Assembly (NCBI RefSeq): GCF_026344005.1
Contig: NZ_JAPKNH010000015.1
Coordinates: forward strand, 1 to 60,674
Length of the DNA stretch: 60,674 nucleotides
Direction: 5' to 3'
Origin: Kaistia terrae
Lineage (GTDB): Bacteria > Pseudomonadota > Alphaproteobacteria > Rhizobiales > Kaistiaceae
Shown: piece after piece, positions 1 through 6,584 of the stretch
Layout: every line of letters starts with the position of its first letter
How positions within the stretch are numbered: the stretch's first letter is position 1
The notes under the pieces: model-generated
Told to the model about the DNA's origin: nothing
Database searches by the model: none
What the model saw: the letters and a program-made list of their open reading frames with translations, nothing else
Made by a program: the position numbers and the translations under genes

Positions 1-284
1 TCATCCCGGCGCTGCATAAGGCAGGCGTAGTTCGTGGAACCGGCGATCATGCGGATCTCAAGGGCAAATGCACCAAGAGCGCCGACCTCAGATGTCAGCC
101 CGCGCAGCGCGTCATCCTTGCGCGCAATCTCAGCCTCTAACTCGGCGATGCGGGCGGCGGCCTCCTCGAAGTACAGGGCATCGACGGTCGCCGTCGCAGT
201 GCACTCTTCACGGGCGAATGCGGCACGGATCTCTAGCCGTTCAACCAACCCGTCGGGGTCTGCCCAGATTGCTGGTACGGTCAT
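1..284 (-). CDS. Hypothetical early phage protein, C-terminus outside the window
   Basis: The reading frame starts with ATG at 284-282 and stays open for 94 codons to the window edge. The start overlaps the stop of the upstream gene as ATGA (281-284), so it is very likely translationally coupled in the leftward early operon. The middle is rich in Ala, Glu and Arg (EEAAARIAELEAEIARKDD) and should form a short coiled coil. Function not recognised. Confidence 0.6.
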   Translation of the reverse strand, partial: MTVPAIWADPDGLVERLEIRAAFAREECTATATVDALYFEEAAARIAELEAEIARKDDALRGLTSEVGALGAFALEIRMIAGSTNYACLMQRRD

Positions 285-493
285 TGTTCGAATGCCTCCG
301 AAGAGAAGGGGTGAACCGTGTCTAGGTACCGCTCATAGGCATCCAGCGGGTCCGGACGATCAGCCCGAAACTGCTCACGATTGTGGAAGCGGTCCTTGCA
401 GATGTGCCGACCTGACGCCGTCTTGCCGCAGAACTTCTGGCTTGGGTGGCGGGCTACAAATGACTTGCCGCAATAAAGACAGGTCCTGCTCAT
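281..493 (-). CDS. Small zinc-ribbon phage protein (70 aa)
   Basis: Cysteines at residues 5, 8, 22 and 32 (CLYCGKSF, KFCGK, HICKD) form a probable zinc-binding ribbon in the N-terminal half; the rest is acidic and proline-containing. It lies in the leftward early operon and its start overlaps the stop of the next gene by ATGA. Such small zinc proteins in the leftward arm of temperate phages are often host-takeover or regulatory factors, but no specific role can be given. Confidence 0.65.
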   Translation of the reverse strand: MSRTCLYCGKSFVARHPSQKFCGKTASGRHICKDRFHNREQFRADRPDPLDAYERYLDTVHPFSSEAFEQ

Positions 494-939
494 GCCTCAG
501 CCCTCCCGACAGAGAGGCCAATCTGACGGGCGCGGGAGATGGCTGCACGGGCAAGGCGGCCTCGGTCCTTCTGGACCTTCGATGCTTGGTTTTCGTATTC
601 GATGCCAAGCAGACCTGCGTGCGTCTTCACCGGCGGCTGGTTCCACGCCGTTTCGTCGCCGTAGAACTCCAGCGCCTCCAGCATCCCGGCGTTCTCCGCG
701 CGCGCCTGCTCCAACTGAAGAACCAGTTCAGCACATACGCGGTAGCGGTCTTGTTCCGAGCTGGTGACAAGGGCGCGCAGGCGGATGATCTCGGCGGCGG
801 CTTCGTGCATCAGGTCCGTTTCCGAACCCCAGTCGATCTTTTCGCCGAGGTTGATCATCGCGGCCTTCACGGTCAGCTTGTCGACCAGATCGCGCCCAAC
901 GTCCGCCGACCCGCCGTCTTCGATGCGATCAGCCATCAC
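490..939 (-). CDS. Hypothetical early phage protein (149 aa)
   Basis: Soluble acidic protein with a long helical middle (EAAAEIIRLRALV and ELVLQLEQARAENAGMLEAL), probably a coiled coil. Its ATG overlaps the stop of the upstream gene by four bases, and its stop overlaps the next start in the same way, so it is an integral member of the operon. No domain recognised. Confidence 0.6.
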   Translation of the reverse strand: MMADRIEDGGSADVGRDLVDKLTVKAAMINLGEKIDWGSETDLMHEAAAEIIRLRALVTSSEQDRYRVCAELVLQLEQARAENAGMLEALEFYGDETAWNQPPVKTHAGLLGIEYENQASKVQKDRGRLARAAISRARQIGLSVGRAEA

Positions 940-1331
940 GCGGCCCTTCCGGTGCGGACGCCTTGCGTCTGGTTGTTCAGGTATTCGGCGGCGTAGGGGG
1001 CGCGGTACTCAACTTCTTCGCCGAGGCGCGTCGAGAGGTCCGAGAATGCACGGGCCACCACATCGGACATCAGCCCGGCAAAGCAGCGTTTGATCTCAGC
1101 GTGGAACGGGGGAGTAAGCTTGCCGAAATTTGCCTCGACGCCTGCGATATAGCCGGAGAGGGCGCGGTCGAAATCATGGCCCAGAAGAACGATATCGCGC
1201 GCAGCTTTGGCTGCACCATCGCTCTTGTCGCCGTCGGTGTAGGCCGCGCTCGGCTCAATGGCGAGCAGGGTGTTCCGAAGGCTGGCAGTGTTGTGCTGGA
1301 TCAAATTGAGGCGGTCGCTCTGCGTGGACAT
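936..1331 (-). CDS. Hypothetical early phage protein (131 aa)
   Basis: Mostly helical soluble protein with no recognised domain. It starts one base into the stop of the upstream gene (TAATG) and ends with an ATGA overlap, so translation is coupled on both sides. The C-terminal half (SDLSTRLGEEVEYRAPYAAEYL) looks ordered. Function unknown. Confidence 0.6.
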   Translation of the reverse strand: MSTQSDRLNLIQHNTASLRNTLLAIEPSAAYTDGDKSDGAAKAARDIVLLGHDFDRALSGYIAGVEANFGKLTPPFHAEIKRCFAGLMSDVVARAFSDLSTRLGEEVEYRAPYAAEYLNNQTQGVRTGRAA

Positions 1332-1762
1332 TATGCGGCCTCCTCGATAGCGAGGTCGGCCTGAGCGTCGGCGAGCAGCTGCTGGATCGCGGCCACCTCC
1401 GCTGCGGCGTCACCTGTCAGGCGAGCGGCGTCCTCACGCATCAGCCGCCCTACCGTGGCGAAGATCGTTTTCTGGTGCTCGTTGAGCGCCTTGGTGAGAT
1501 ACGGGGCCACAACGTCTTGGTGCTGGACGTTCATAATCCGGCCGCAGCTGCTGTTGCCGTAGTACCCAGACCAGCTATCGAATGAGACGCCGATCTTGAA
1601 CGCGGAGTAGCGGTCGTCCCGGCCGAAGCCGAAACCCTTCTTGTCACAATTGCTATCCGGGGCGTACTTCGTCGCGTAGAGGGCATGGAAGCCCTCAAAA
1701 TTTGCAGCTTCGCGACGCAGTGCCTTGATACGATCGATGGTCTTCGTGTCGATGCTGGACAT
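1331..1762 (-). CDS. Hypothetical early phage protein (143 aa)
   Basis: The protein has an aromatic, glycine-rich centre (FGFGRDDRYSAFKIG, SWSGYYGNSSCGR) resembling a small beta domain, followed by a helical C-terminal half. It is part of the leftward early operon. It matches no family that I recognise. Start ATG at 1762; a 25-base gap separates it from the upstream gene. Confidence 0.6.
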   Translation of the reverse strand: MSSIDTKTIDRIKALRREAANFEGFHALYATKYAPDSNCDKKGFGFGRDDRYSAFKIGVSFDSWSGYYGNSSCGRIMNVQHQDVVAPYLTKALNEHQKTIFATVGRLMREDAARLTGDAAAEVAAIQQLLADAQADLAIEEAA

Positions 1763-1787
1763 TTGCGTGTCTCGCTGTTGGGAGGGG

Positions 1788-2006
1788 CTAGGCGGCGATG
1801 AGGCGGCGGGAGCGCTCGAACGCGTTGATGGCGTCCCGAGCGTTGCCGATGGCGATGTTGGCGCGGTGAAGCGCGTCCGCCGGCGGGGGGCAGTTATTCA
1901 CGTCCTCGTTGAAGACCATGCCGGCGGCCAAGATGAGATCGGAGCCTGCAGACTGCAGCGCTGCGACCAGATCATCAGGCGTAGGGATTTCATGGCGGGG
2001 CATCAT
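1788..2006 (-). CDS. Hypothetical early phage protein (72 aa)
   Basis: Short helical protein (TPDDLVAALQSAGSDLI, ANIAIGNARDAINAFERSRR) in the leftward early operon. The size and the gene order resemble the small leftward-arm proteins of other rhizobial temperate phages. No function can be assigned. Confidence 0.5.
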   Translation of the reverse strand: MMPRHEIPTPDDLVAALQSAGSDLILAAGMVFNEDVNNCPPPADALHRANIAIGNARDAINAFERSRRLIAA

Positions 2007-2075
2007 CTAGCTCCTTGGTTCCAAAGCCACTTGCCAAGACTGGCCGCCGTGAGACAGCCAGCAATGGGCAGGGGC

Positions 2076-2282
2076 TTAGGCGGCGTACTTGATCCCGCAG
2101 AACGGGCAGAAGCTCGGGAACATCACGGTCGCTCGCGCCCCGCGCTTCTTCTCCACGACCTCGGTCGCGATCATCAGGCGCTCACCGGCCGGTTGTGAGA
2201 ACACCAGTGCTTTAGAGAGCTGTGTGTTGCGCTCCTTCAGCTTTTCGTCGACGGCCTCGATGCAGTTGCAGGGGTCACTCAT
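2076..2282 (-). CDS. Small four-cysteine phage protein, first gene of the leftward operon
   Basis: 68 residues with C5-N-C7 near the N-terminus and a C59-P-F-C62-G knuckle near the C-terminus, a plausible single zinc site joining the two ends. A good ribosome site (GGAGGAA) precedes the ATG at 2282. As the first gene behind the putative PL promoter it would be expressed earliest, the position of N or cIII in lambdoid phages, but it resembles neither. Confidence 0.6.
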   Translation of the reverse strand: MSDPCNCIEAVDEKLKERNTQLSKALVFSQPAGERLMIATEVVEKKRGARATVMFPSFCPFCGIKYAA

Positions 2283-2306
2283 CTGCGTTCCTCCATCAAT
2301 CTGGAT

Positions 2307-2339
2307 GGGGAGGCCGGTTGCGAGCCCGGCGGCCTCCCC
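2307..2339 (-). promoter_or_regulatory. Stable hairpin in the PL leader
   Basis: GGGGAGGCC at 2307-2315 pairs perfectly with GGCCTCCCC at 2331-2339. It sits between the PL promoter and the ribosome site of the first leftward gene. No U-run follows it on the leftward strand, so it is more likely a leader structure (antitermination, RNase site or attenuation) than a simple terminator. Confidence 0.4.
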
Positions 2340-2427
2340 GGTGTTCCGGGCATCAGCTACATGGCGACCTCCGTTCTGGGGTTGCTTCAGGGGAGGGGTT
2401 TCAAGGCCGCCCCTTGCTGATGGCCTA

Positions 2428-2457
2428 CTTGTATTCCCAGTATGGGTACGATGTCAA
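2428..2457 (-). promoter_or_regulatory. Probable PL promoter
   Basis: On the minus strand there is a perfect -35 box TTGACA (complement of 2452-2457), an 18-base spacer and a weaker -10 TACAAG (complement of 2428-2433). One operator lies in the spacer and a second one directly upstream of the -35, so repressor binding should block the polymerase. It would drive the leftward genes from 2282. Confidence 0.6.
2436..2446. promoter_or_regulatory. Operator OL1-like, imperfect dyad
   Basis: CCCAGTATGGG, followed by TAC. It shares the CCCA/TGGG half-sites and the 11-base span of the perfect sites at 2459 and 3208. It lies between the -35 and -10 of PL. Confidence 0.55.
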
Positions 2458-2458
2458 C

Positions 2459-2469
2459 CCCAATTTGGG
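2459..2469. promoter_or_regulatory. Operator OL2-like, perfect dyad
   Basis: CCCAATTTGGG followed by TATA, identical over 16 bases (CCCCAATTTGGGTATA) to the site in front of the Cro gene at 3208. The exact repeat on both sides of the repressor gene is the main evidence that this is the phage repressor operator. Confidence 0.75.
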
Positions 2470-2486
2470 TATAGTTCGTGGGAACA

Positions 2487-2520
2487 CAAAAATGCCGGGG
2501 CGGTTGTGACCGGCCCCGGC
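2487..2520 (-). terminator. Terminator of the repressor gene
   Basis: GCCGGGGC at 2494-2501 pairs with GCCCCGGC at 2513-2520. On the leftward strand the hairpin is followed by ATTTTTG. It lies downstream of the repressor stop (2566) and upstream of the PL operators, so it separates repressor transcription from the leftward operon. Confidence 0.75.
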
Positions 2521-2565
2521 TTCAATTCGGAGTAAATGCTTTGCTTCAGTGCACCCGGTGAGTTC

Positions 2566-3135
2566 TCAACCTGGGCGGATCCAGGTTACCCGAGCTGCCC
2601 AGATCACCGGCTGATCAAACATTGGCGCCGCGTTGGTAGAAAGAAGATGCCAGAGCCCCGGCGCACTGCCCTTGGCGAGCTTTTTGACTAGAACGCGGCC
2701 GTCCTTTAATTCGACGACGCATAGACGCCCGATGAATTCATCTGAAGGCGCGTCTCTCCTGTCATCAAAGTACAGGATCGACCCGTCCTCTATGTGGTCG
2801 GCCATTGACTCCCCCTTTACCCGCACAGCGACGGTGCTCGCCGTCACGTCAGGAGGGGATTGCACATCCTCAGCTAGGTCATCGCCGTCCGCATATAGAT
2901 GCATCTCGTGGCCCGCCCCGACGAACCCGACCAGTCTAACGCGCACTTGTTCAGCAATCACAATGGATTCTGGCACGCCGTAAACACTGGCCGCCTTAGC
3001 TATGTATTGGTCGGTCAGCCGGCGCTCGCCGCGCTCGAGCTTTTGGTACCCGCTTCGCGACAGGCCGAAGTGGTTTGCGGCCGCTTCGATAGACCAGCCT
3101 TCGCGCTCACGGAGGTGTTTGAGGTTGTTTCCCAT
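2566..3135 (-). CDS. Phage repressor, XRE-HTH plus S24 peptidase (CI/C2 type)
   Basis: N-terminal helix-turn-helix (residues 5-55, with SIEAAANHFGLSRSGYQKLE) and a C-terminal S24 LexA-like domain. The predicted self-cleavage bond is Ala74-Gly75 (VGFVGAGHE); the catalytic pair is Ser110 (KGESM) and Lys151 (VLVKKL), so RecA-stimulated induction is expected. I place the start at ATG 3135 because the HTH fold begins there. A GTG at 3195 with a good GGAG site would add 20 residues (209 aa) and would put the operator at 3174 inside the gene, so the start is not settled. It should repress PL and PR and keep lysogeny. Confidence 0.92.
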   Translation of the reverse strand: MGNNLKHLREREGWSIEAAANHFGLSRSGYQKLERGERRLTDQYIAKAASVYGVPESIVIAEQVRVRLVGFVGAGHEMHLYADGDDLAEDVQSPPDVTASTVAVRVKGESMADHIEDGSILYFDDRRDAPSDEFIGRLCVVELKDGRVLVKKLAKGSAPGLWHLLSTNAAPMFDQPVIWAARVTWIRPG

Positions 3136-3173
3136 GGTGGGGACATTGACGCGACGCCGAAGAAATGTCGCGC

Positions 3174-3184
3174 CCCGTTTCGGG
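3174..3184. promoter_or_regulatory. Operator-like dyad at the repressor leader
   Basis: CCCGTTTCGGG followed by TAC has the same 11-base span and outer CCC/GGG as the other operators. It lies 24 bases from the operator at 3208, near the expected start of the repressor transcript, where it could give autoregulation. Confidence 0.45.
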
Positions 3185-3196
3185 TACTTTATCACT

Positions 3197-3224
3197 TGCG
3201 CTCCATCCCCAATTTGGGTATATG
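3197..3224 (+). promoter_or_regulatory. Probable PR promoter
   Basis: TTGCGC (3197-3202), 16-base spacer, TATATG (3219-3224). The perfect operator at 3208-3218 fills the spacer. Transcription would start close to the Cro ATG at 3232, so the first mRNA could have almost no leader; only a weak GAG precedes the ATG, in line with this. Confidence 0.5.
3208..3218. promoter_or_regulatory. Operator OR-like, perfect dyad
   Basis: CCCAATTTGGG followed by TATA, an exact copy of the leftward site at 2459. It lies between the divergent repressor and Cro genes and within the putative PR. Confidence 0.75.
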
Positions 3225-3231
3225 TTGAGTT

Positions 3232-3435
3232 ATGAAACTCACATCGTACCTCTCGGACAACAAAATCGATGAGAAGGCCTTCGGCGCTCAGCTCGGGGTT
3301 TCCGAGTTCGCCGTCCGCAAGTGGCGTTATGGCCAGCGGGTGCCGAACGTCGCGACGATCCAGCTGATCAGTGAGATCACCGGCGGCAAGGTCGGGTTCC
3401 CCGACTGGCTGGTCGACCAGGCGAGGGCATCATGA
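3232..3435 (+). CDS. Cro-like repressor
   Basis: 67 residues with a compact helix-turn-helix (DEKAFGAQLGVSEFAVRKWRYGQRVP), of the size and position of Cro/YdaS proteins. It is divergent from the CI-like repressor with operators between the two genes. It probably represses the repressor gene and later PR/PL during lytic growth. Its stop overlaps the next start (ATGA). Confidence 0.85.
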   Translation: MKLTSYLSDNKIDEKAFGAQLGVSEFAVRKWRYGQRVPNVATIQLISEITGGKVGFPDWLVDQARAS

Positions 3436-3620
3436 GCGACACCGGTATCACCTGTTCGTTCTGCCTCACGCCGCTTGATGAGGTCCCCATGATGATCAAG
3501 TCGAGCAACACCGATGGTGTTTTCGTCTGCAGTAATTGTGTCGGGGAGTGCGTTCAGCAGATCGCCCGCCACTTGGCCGACAAGGTCAAGATTCTCCCCC
3601 TCAACGGAGCGGCATCATGA
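3432..3620 (+). CDS. Stand-alone ClpX-type C4 zinc-binding domain protein
   Basis: 62 residues. CSFC at 9-12 and CSNC at 33-36 with the ClpX-like spacing (SFCLTPLDEVPMMIKSS, then DGVFVCSNCVGECVQQI) match the N-terminal zinc-binding domain of ClpX, which dimerises and binds SspB and substrates. The AAA+ ATPase part is absent. A free copy made early after infection could compete for ClpX adaptors or recruit ClpXP; this is inference. The gene sits second in the PR operon and overlaps both neighbours by four bases. Confidence 0.7.
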   Translation: MSDTGITCSFCLTPLDEVPMMIKSSNTDGVFVCSNCVGECVQQIARHLADKVKILPLNGAAS

Positions 3621-3757
3621 ACACCCCTTGGTGGATACTCGCAGCTGTCGGCGGGCTTCTCATGCTGGCGGTGCTGCCCGAGGTCATCATCTCGGCCCGC
3701 CGTCGCTTTGGTCGCCGACCTGATGACGACTACTCCAACTTGAGCGACGCCGTATGA
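3617..3757 (+). CDS. Single-pass membrane peptide (46 aa)
   Basis: The ATG at 3617 overlaps the preceding stop (ATGA). Residues 5-25 (WWILAAVGGLLMLAVLPEVII) form one membrane span, followed by a basic SARRRFGRR stop-transfer stretch and an acidic tail, so N-out/C-in topology is expected. Small inner-membrane proteins at this place often act in superinfection exclusion, but nothing specific is visible. Confidence 0.6.
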   Translation: MNTPWWILAAVGGLLMLAVLPEVIISARRRFGRRPDDDYSNLSDAV

Positions 3758-3768
3758 GCGCCGCCCCT

Positions 3769-4089
3769 TCATTCCAGATTGCCGAGATGGTCCCCTCCCA
3801 TCGTTTCGGCAATACGGCGGCGACGACCGTGGGCTTCCTCCCCCTGCGGTCGTCGCCCCACCCCCTTCGCTCGTCGAAGCATCAGCCCACTCACAACAGT
3901 CGCGGCCAATGCTCCGAGCGAAACCCAATCCCCGTCCGCGTCCGAAACGACGCTGATCTGAGGGCCGGGCGTGCGCACCTCTCCTGGAAACGCTCGGTCC
4001 TCAGGTTCTTCTCGTTGGTGGGCCTCGTGGTTCGCCATCCATCGTTCCGATCTCCTGACCTTGTCACAGCGGGTGTCTCGCAACCCCAA
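3769..4089 (-). CDS. Doubtful membrane protein on the opposite strand
   Basis: An open frame of 106 residues with one possible membrane span (WVSLGALAATVVSGLML) followed by Arg-rich sequence. It would run against the surrounding rightward operon. A rightward frame starting at 3754 with an ATGA overlap covers the same bases; its first 35 codons have phage-like third positions but the rest does not. One of the two, or only a short rightward peptide, may be real. Confidence 0.25.
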   Translation of the reverse strand: MGLRDTRCDKVRRSERWMANHEAHQREEPEDRAFPGEVRTPGPQISVVSDADGDWVSLGALAATVVSGLMLRRAKGVGRRPQGEEAHGRRRRIAETMGGDHLGNLE

Positions 4090-4171
4090 CGTGTCAGGTC
4101 AGGAGACTCAATTGTCGGAATTTCTCACCGAGCGCTCGGAAATACGTCCCGAGAAATTGGAGGCCACCAAC

Positions 4172-4558
4172 ATGTCTGCGTGCGCTGAAGCCGCGTCTCT
4201 CCTTCGGACCGTCGCTGAGCCGCGGCCCGTGGGTGACACGGTCAAAGAAGCGATCAATCGAGCCGCCCGTCTCGCCGGCCTTAAGCCGAGCCGGGCCGAA
4301 GATATCTGGCGCCAGGAAGCACGGACCATCCGGGCTGATGAGATGGACCGCATTCGGCGGGCCGCTGAAAACAAACTCGTTCGGGAGGCCCAACATGAAT
4401 TCATTGAACTGGAACAGCGGATCAAGCGGCTCGAAGCCCTTCTTATTCAAGCCCCGGACTTTCGTGGCCCTGAAGATGGCTCAGTTCGACCGGGGGCTCA
4501 TCCGGTGGATCGCGCCATGGGTGGCCGCTCGTCTCGACAGGTCGGAGCAGGCCGATGA
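4172..4558 (+). CDS. Hypothetical early phage protein (128 aa)
   Basis: The start was chosen at ATG 4172 because TTGGAGG (4157-4163) lies nine bases before it. The N-terminal half (VKEAINRAARLAGLKPSRAEDIWRQEAR, without reading it as one motif) looks like a small HTH: two helices with a conserved LKPSRAEDIW loop. The middle is a charged helix (EFIELEQRIKRLEALL). This type of protein is common in rhizobial prophages; function unknown. Confidence 0.6.
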   Translation: MSACAEAASLLRTVAEPRPVGDTVKEAINRAARLAGLKPSRAEDIWRQEARTIRADEMDRIRRAAENKLVREAQHEFIELEQRIKRLEALLIQAPDFRGPEDGSVRPGAHPVDRAMGGRSSRQVGAGR

Positions 4559-4842
4559 GTGACGAGCCCCAGAACTTCTCCGTCGCCCTGGTGCAGTCGA
4601 TCTACGACCGCTGGGCCCGGCTTGAGGACGAGAAGGCGGCGACCGCTGCTGACTCCAAGGAATTGTTCGCCGAAGCCTCGTCCAACGGGCTCGACACCAA
4701 GCGTTTGCGCGAGTCTTTCCGGCATCAGCGCGCGCTCGAAAACAACGCCGAAGCGGTCGAAACCGGCGAGGCAATCGTCGCGATGTATTCCGCCGCTTTG
4801 GCCGCCCCTCGCGTAGGCGCGCGTCCCGCGCGAGCAGCCTGA
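4555..4842 (+). CDS. DUF2312/GapR-like DNA-binding protein
   Basis: 95 residues. The central part (LEDEKAATAADSKELFAEA, then NGLDTKRLRESFRHQRA) follows the DUF2312 pattern: a long helix with EEK and a D..ELYAEAKGNGFD-like stretch followed by the basic K.LR helix. GapR of Caulobacter binds overtwisted AT-rich DNA ahead of forks. A phage copy could serve its own replication or transcription or compete with the host protein; this is inference. It overlaps the upstream gene by ATGA. Confidence 0.6.
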   Translation: MSDEPQNFSVALVQSIYDRWARLEDEKAATAADSKELFAEASSNGLDTKRLRESFRHQRALENNAEAVETGEAIVAMYSAALAAPRVGARPARAA

Positions 4843-4873
4843 CCCTTTTCTCAGCTTCGTGGAGGAAGCCGAA

Positions 4874-5092
4874 ATGACCCGCAAATCAAGACTTCGCACT
4901 TCCATCGCCGTGATGATCGACGCCGCTGGCTCGGCCCGCCGCTCGGCTGCTGACTGGCAGCGGATGGCCCGCCAGTGGCCGACGTCTAGCGCCGAGTACC
5001 AGGCCACCGCCGCCCGCCGCGTCGCGGATGCCCGCTGGTATCTGCATCACGCTCGGCTCGATATCGACACCCTGACCGGAGATGCAGCATGA
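4874..5092 (+). CDS. Hypothetical early phage protein (72 aa)
   Basis: Start ATG 4874 is preceded by GGAGGAA at 4861-4867 with six bases between. Basic, helical, with RRSAADWQRMARQWP and a C-terminal WYLHHARLDIDTL. It overlaps the next gene by ATGA. Function not recognised. Confidence 0.55.
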   Translation: MTRKSRLRTSIAVMIDAAGSARRSAADWQRMARQWPTSSAEYQATAARRVADARWYLHHARLDIDTLTGDAA

Positions 5093-5880
5093 GCGCCGTT
5101 CTCGCCGGGCCGGCGAATTCGGTCATCGCCATGCCCCTCCGCGAGCAGATCGGCGCGAACAACCCGCCGGAGCCGACGCCGTTCGACCTCTCGGCTTCCG
5201 CCATTGGCGACCTCGTCATGGAGGCTTCGAACTGGCTCGACGGCTCTGGTGTCCAGAGCGAGGCCGACGCCGAGGCTGTCTCGAAGCTGATCGACATGCT
5301 CCGCAAGGAGATCAAGACGGCTGACGAGCGCCGCGTTGCCGAGAACAAGCCGTTCGATGACGGCAAGGCCGAGGTCCAGGCGCGCTATGCCCCGCTGATA
5401 GCCGACACCAAGTCGGTCAAGGGCGCGGCGGTGCTGGCCATCGAAACGGCCAAGGCCGCGCTCGCCCCGTGGCTGCGCAAGAAGGACGATGAACAGCGCG
5501 CTGCTGCTGTCGAAGCCCGCCGCAAGGCCGATGAGGAAGCCGCTGCCGCTGTCGAGGCCATACGCGCCGCTCGTCAGGGCGAGCCGGATCTCGAAGCCCG
5601 TGTGGCCGCCGAAGCTCTGCTGACGCAGGCCAAGCAGTCCGAGGCAGACGCCAACCGCGCCGAGAGCGCCAAGGCCCACGCCAAGGGCGGCACCCGCGCC
5701 ATCGGCCTCCGCACGGTCTGGAAGGGCGAGGTCACCGACGCCAACGCCTTCGCCAAGTGGGTCTGGTCGAACCGCAATGCCGAGCTTCTGGCTTTCCTTG
5801 CCGACTTGGCTCGGCGCGAAGTTGCTGCCGGCATGAAGACCATCCCCGGCGTCACCATCACCGACGAGAAGGTGCTTTGA
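5089..5880 (+). CDS. Coiled-coil protein of the recombination operon (263 aa)
   Basis: Residues about 60-205 are a long Ala/Glu/Lys-rich coiled coil; the C-terminal 60 residues (IGLRTVWKGEVTDANAFAKW) form a separate small domain. It directly precedes the Rad52-like gene with a one-base overlap (TGATG). Genes of this shape often stand next to phage annealing proteins, so a role as recombination or host-nuclease accessory (Gam-like in position, not in proven sequence) is possible. Confidence 0.6.
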   Translation: MSAVLAGPANSVIAMPLREQIGANNPPEPTPFDLSASAIGDLVMEASNWLDGSGVQSEADAEAVSKLIDMLRKEIKTADERRVAENKPFDDGKAEVQARYAPLIADTKSVKGAAVLAIETAKAALAPWLRKKDDEQRAAAVEARRKADEEAAAAVEAIRAARQGEPDLEARVAAEALLTQAKQSEADANRAESAKAHAKGGTRAIGLRTVWKGEVTDANAFAKWVWSNRNAELLAFLADLARREVAAGMKTIPGVTITDEKVL

Positions 5881-6584
5881 TGGACATTCTTCAGGATCTC
5901 GCCAGCCCATTCCCCCCGGCCAAAGTTTCCTGGCGCGTAGGATCCACAACCGCTGACAAGAAGAAGGGCCTTGCGCTCGCCTACATCGACGCTCGCGACG
6001 TGATGGCCCGCCTTGATCAGGTGTGCGGCGGTGCCGGCTGGCAAGACCGCTACGAGTTCCACGGTCCGCGCACGGTTTGTTACCTGTCCGTCAAGATCGA
6101 CGGCGAGTGGGTCACGAAGGCTGACGGCGCGGGTGATTCCGACGTCGAGGCAGAGAAGGGCGCCATTTCCGACGCGTTCAAGCGCGCGGCCGTGAAATGG
6201 GGCATCGGCCGGTATCTGTACGACGTCGAAGGGCCTTGGGTTGAACTGCGTGCCGCCGGCCGCAGCTACGCAATCGCCGATGGCGAGTATGCCAAGCTCG
6301 CCAAGATCCTCCCCGGCTCGGTCGCCCCCCGCAAAGCACCTGCGCCCGCACCGGCGGCTGACGCGGGGACGCCCTTCGACGACGCGGAAGACCGCACGGT
6401 TGTCGAGACGATCCTATTCGCCCTGAAGCAAGCGGCCACCCGCGCCGAGTTGAAAGCCTGGGGCGCGAAGCAGGCCGCTGAAATCGAGACGTTGCCTGCT
6501 GCGCAGCAAGAAGACATCCGAGTTGCGTACGCCGCACACAGCAAGACCCTGCCCAAACCACTGACCCTCAGCGAGGCTGCATAA
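5880..6584 (+). CDS. Rad52/Rad22-family single-strand annealing protein
   Basis: 234 residues. The N-terminal 130 hold the Rad52 pattern: PPAKVSWRVGST, LAYIDARDVMARLDQVCG, GWQDRYEF, and the late block DAEKG.ISDAFKRAAVKWGIGRYLYD (read in pieces). Rad52-type phage proteins anneal complementary strands in phage recombination with SSB. The C-terminal part is a Pro/Ala linker plus a helical tail that may contact SSB. The start is the ATG overlapping the previous stop. It is followed at once by the SSB gene, the usual pairing. Confidence 0.9.
   Translation: MDILQDLASPFPPAKVSWRVGSTTADKKKGLALAYIDARDVMARLDQVCGGAGWQDRYEFHGPRTVCYLSVKIDGEWVTKADGAGDSDVEAEKGAISDAFKRAAVKWGIGRYLYDVEGPWVELRAAGRSYAIADGEYAKLAKILPGSVAPRKAPAPAPAADAGTPFDDAEDRTVVETILFALKQAATRAELKAWGAKQAAEIETLPAAQQEDIRVAYAAHSKTLPKPLTLSEAA

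Noticed and set aside
34-996. Rightward frame of 320 codons at the left edge
   Set aside because: It crosses four leftward genes joined by ATGA overlaps and has Arg/Ser-rich, non-protein-like sequence.
5047-5949. Leftward frame of 300 codons opposite the coiled-coil gene
   Set aside because: It runs against an operon with overlapping starts and stops and shows no domain.
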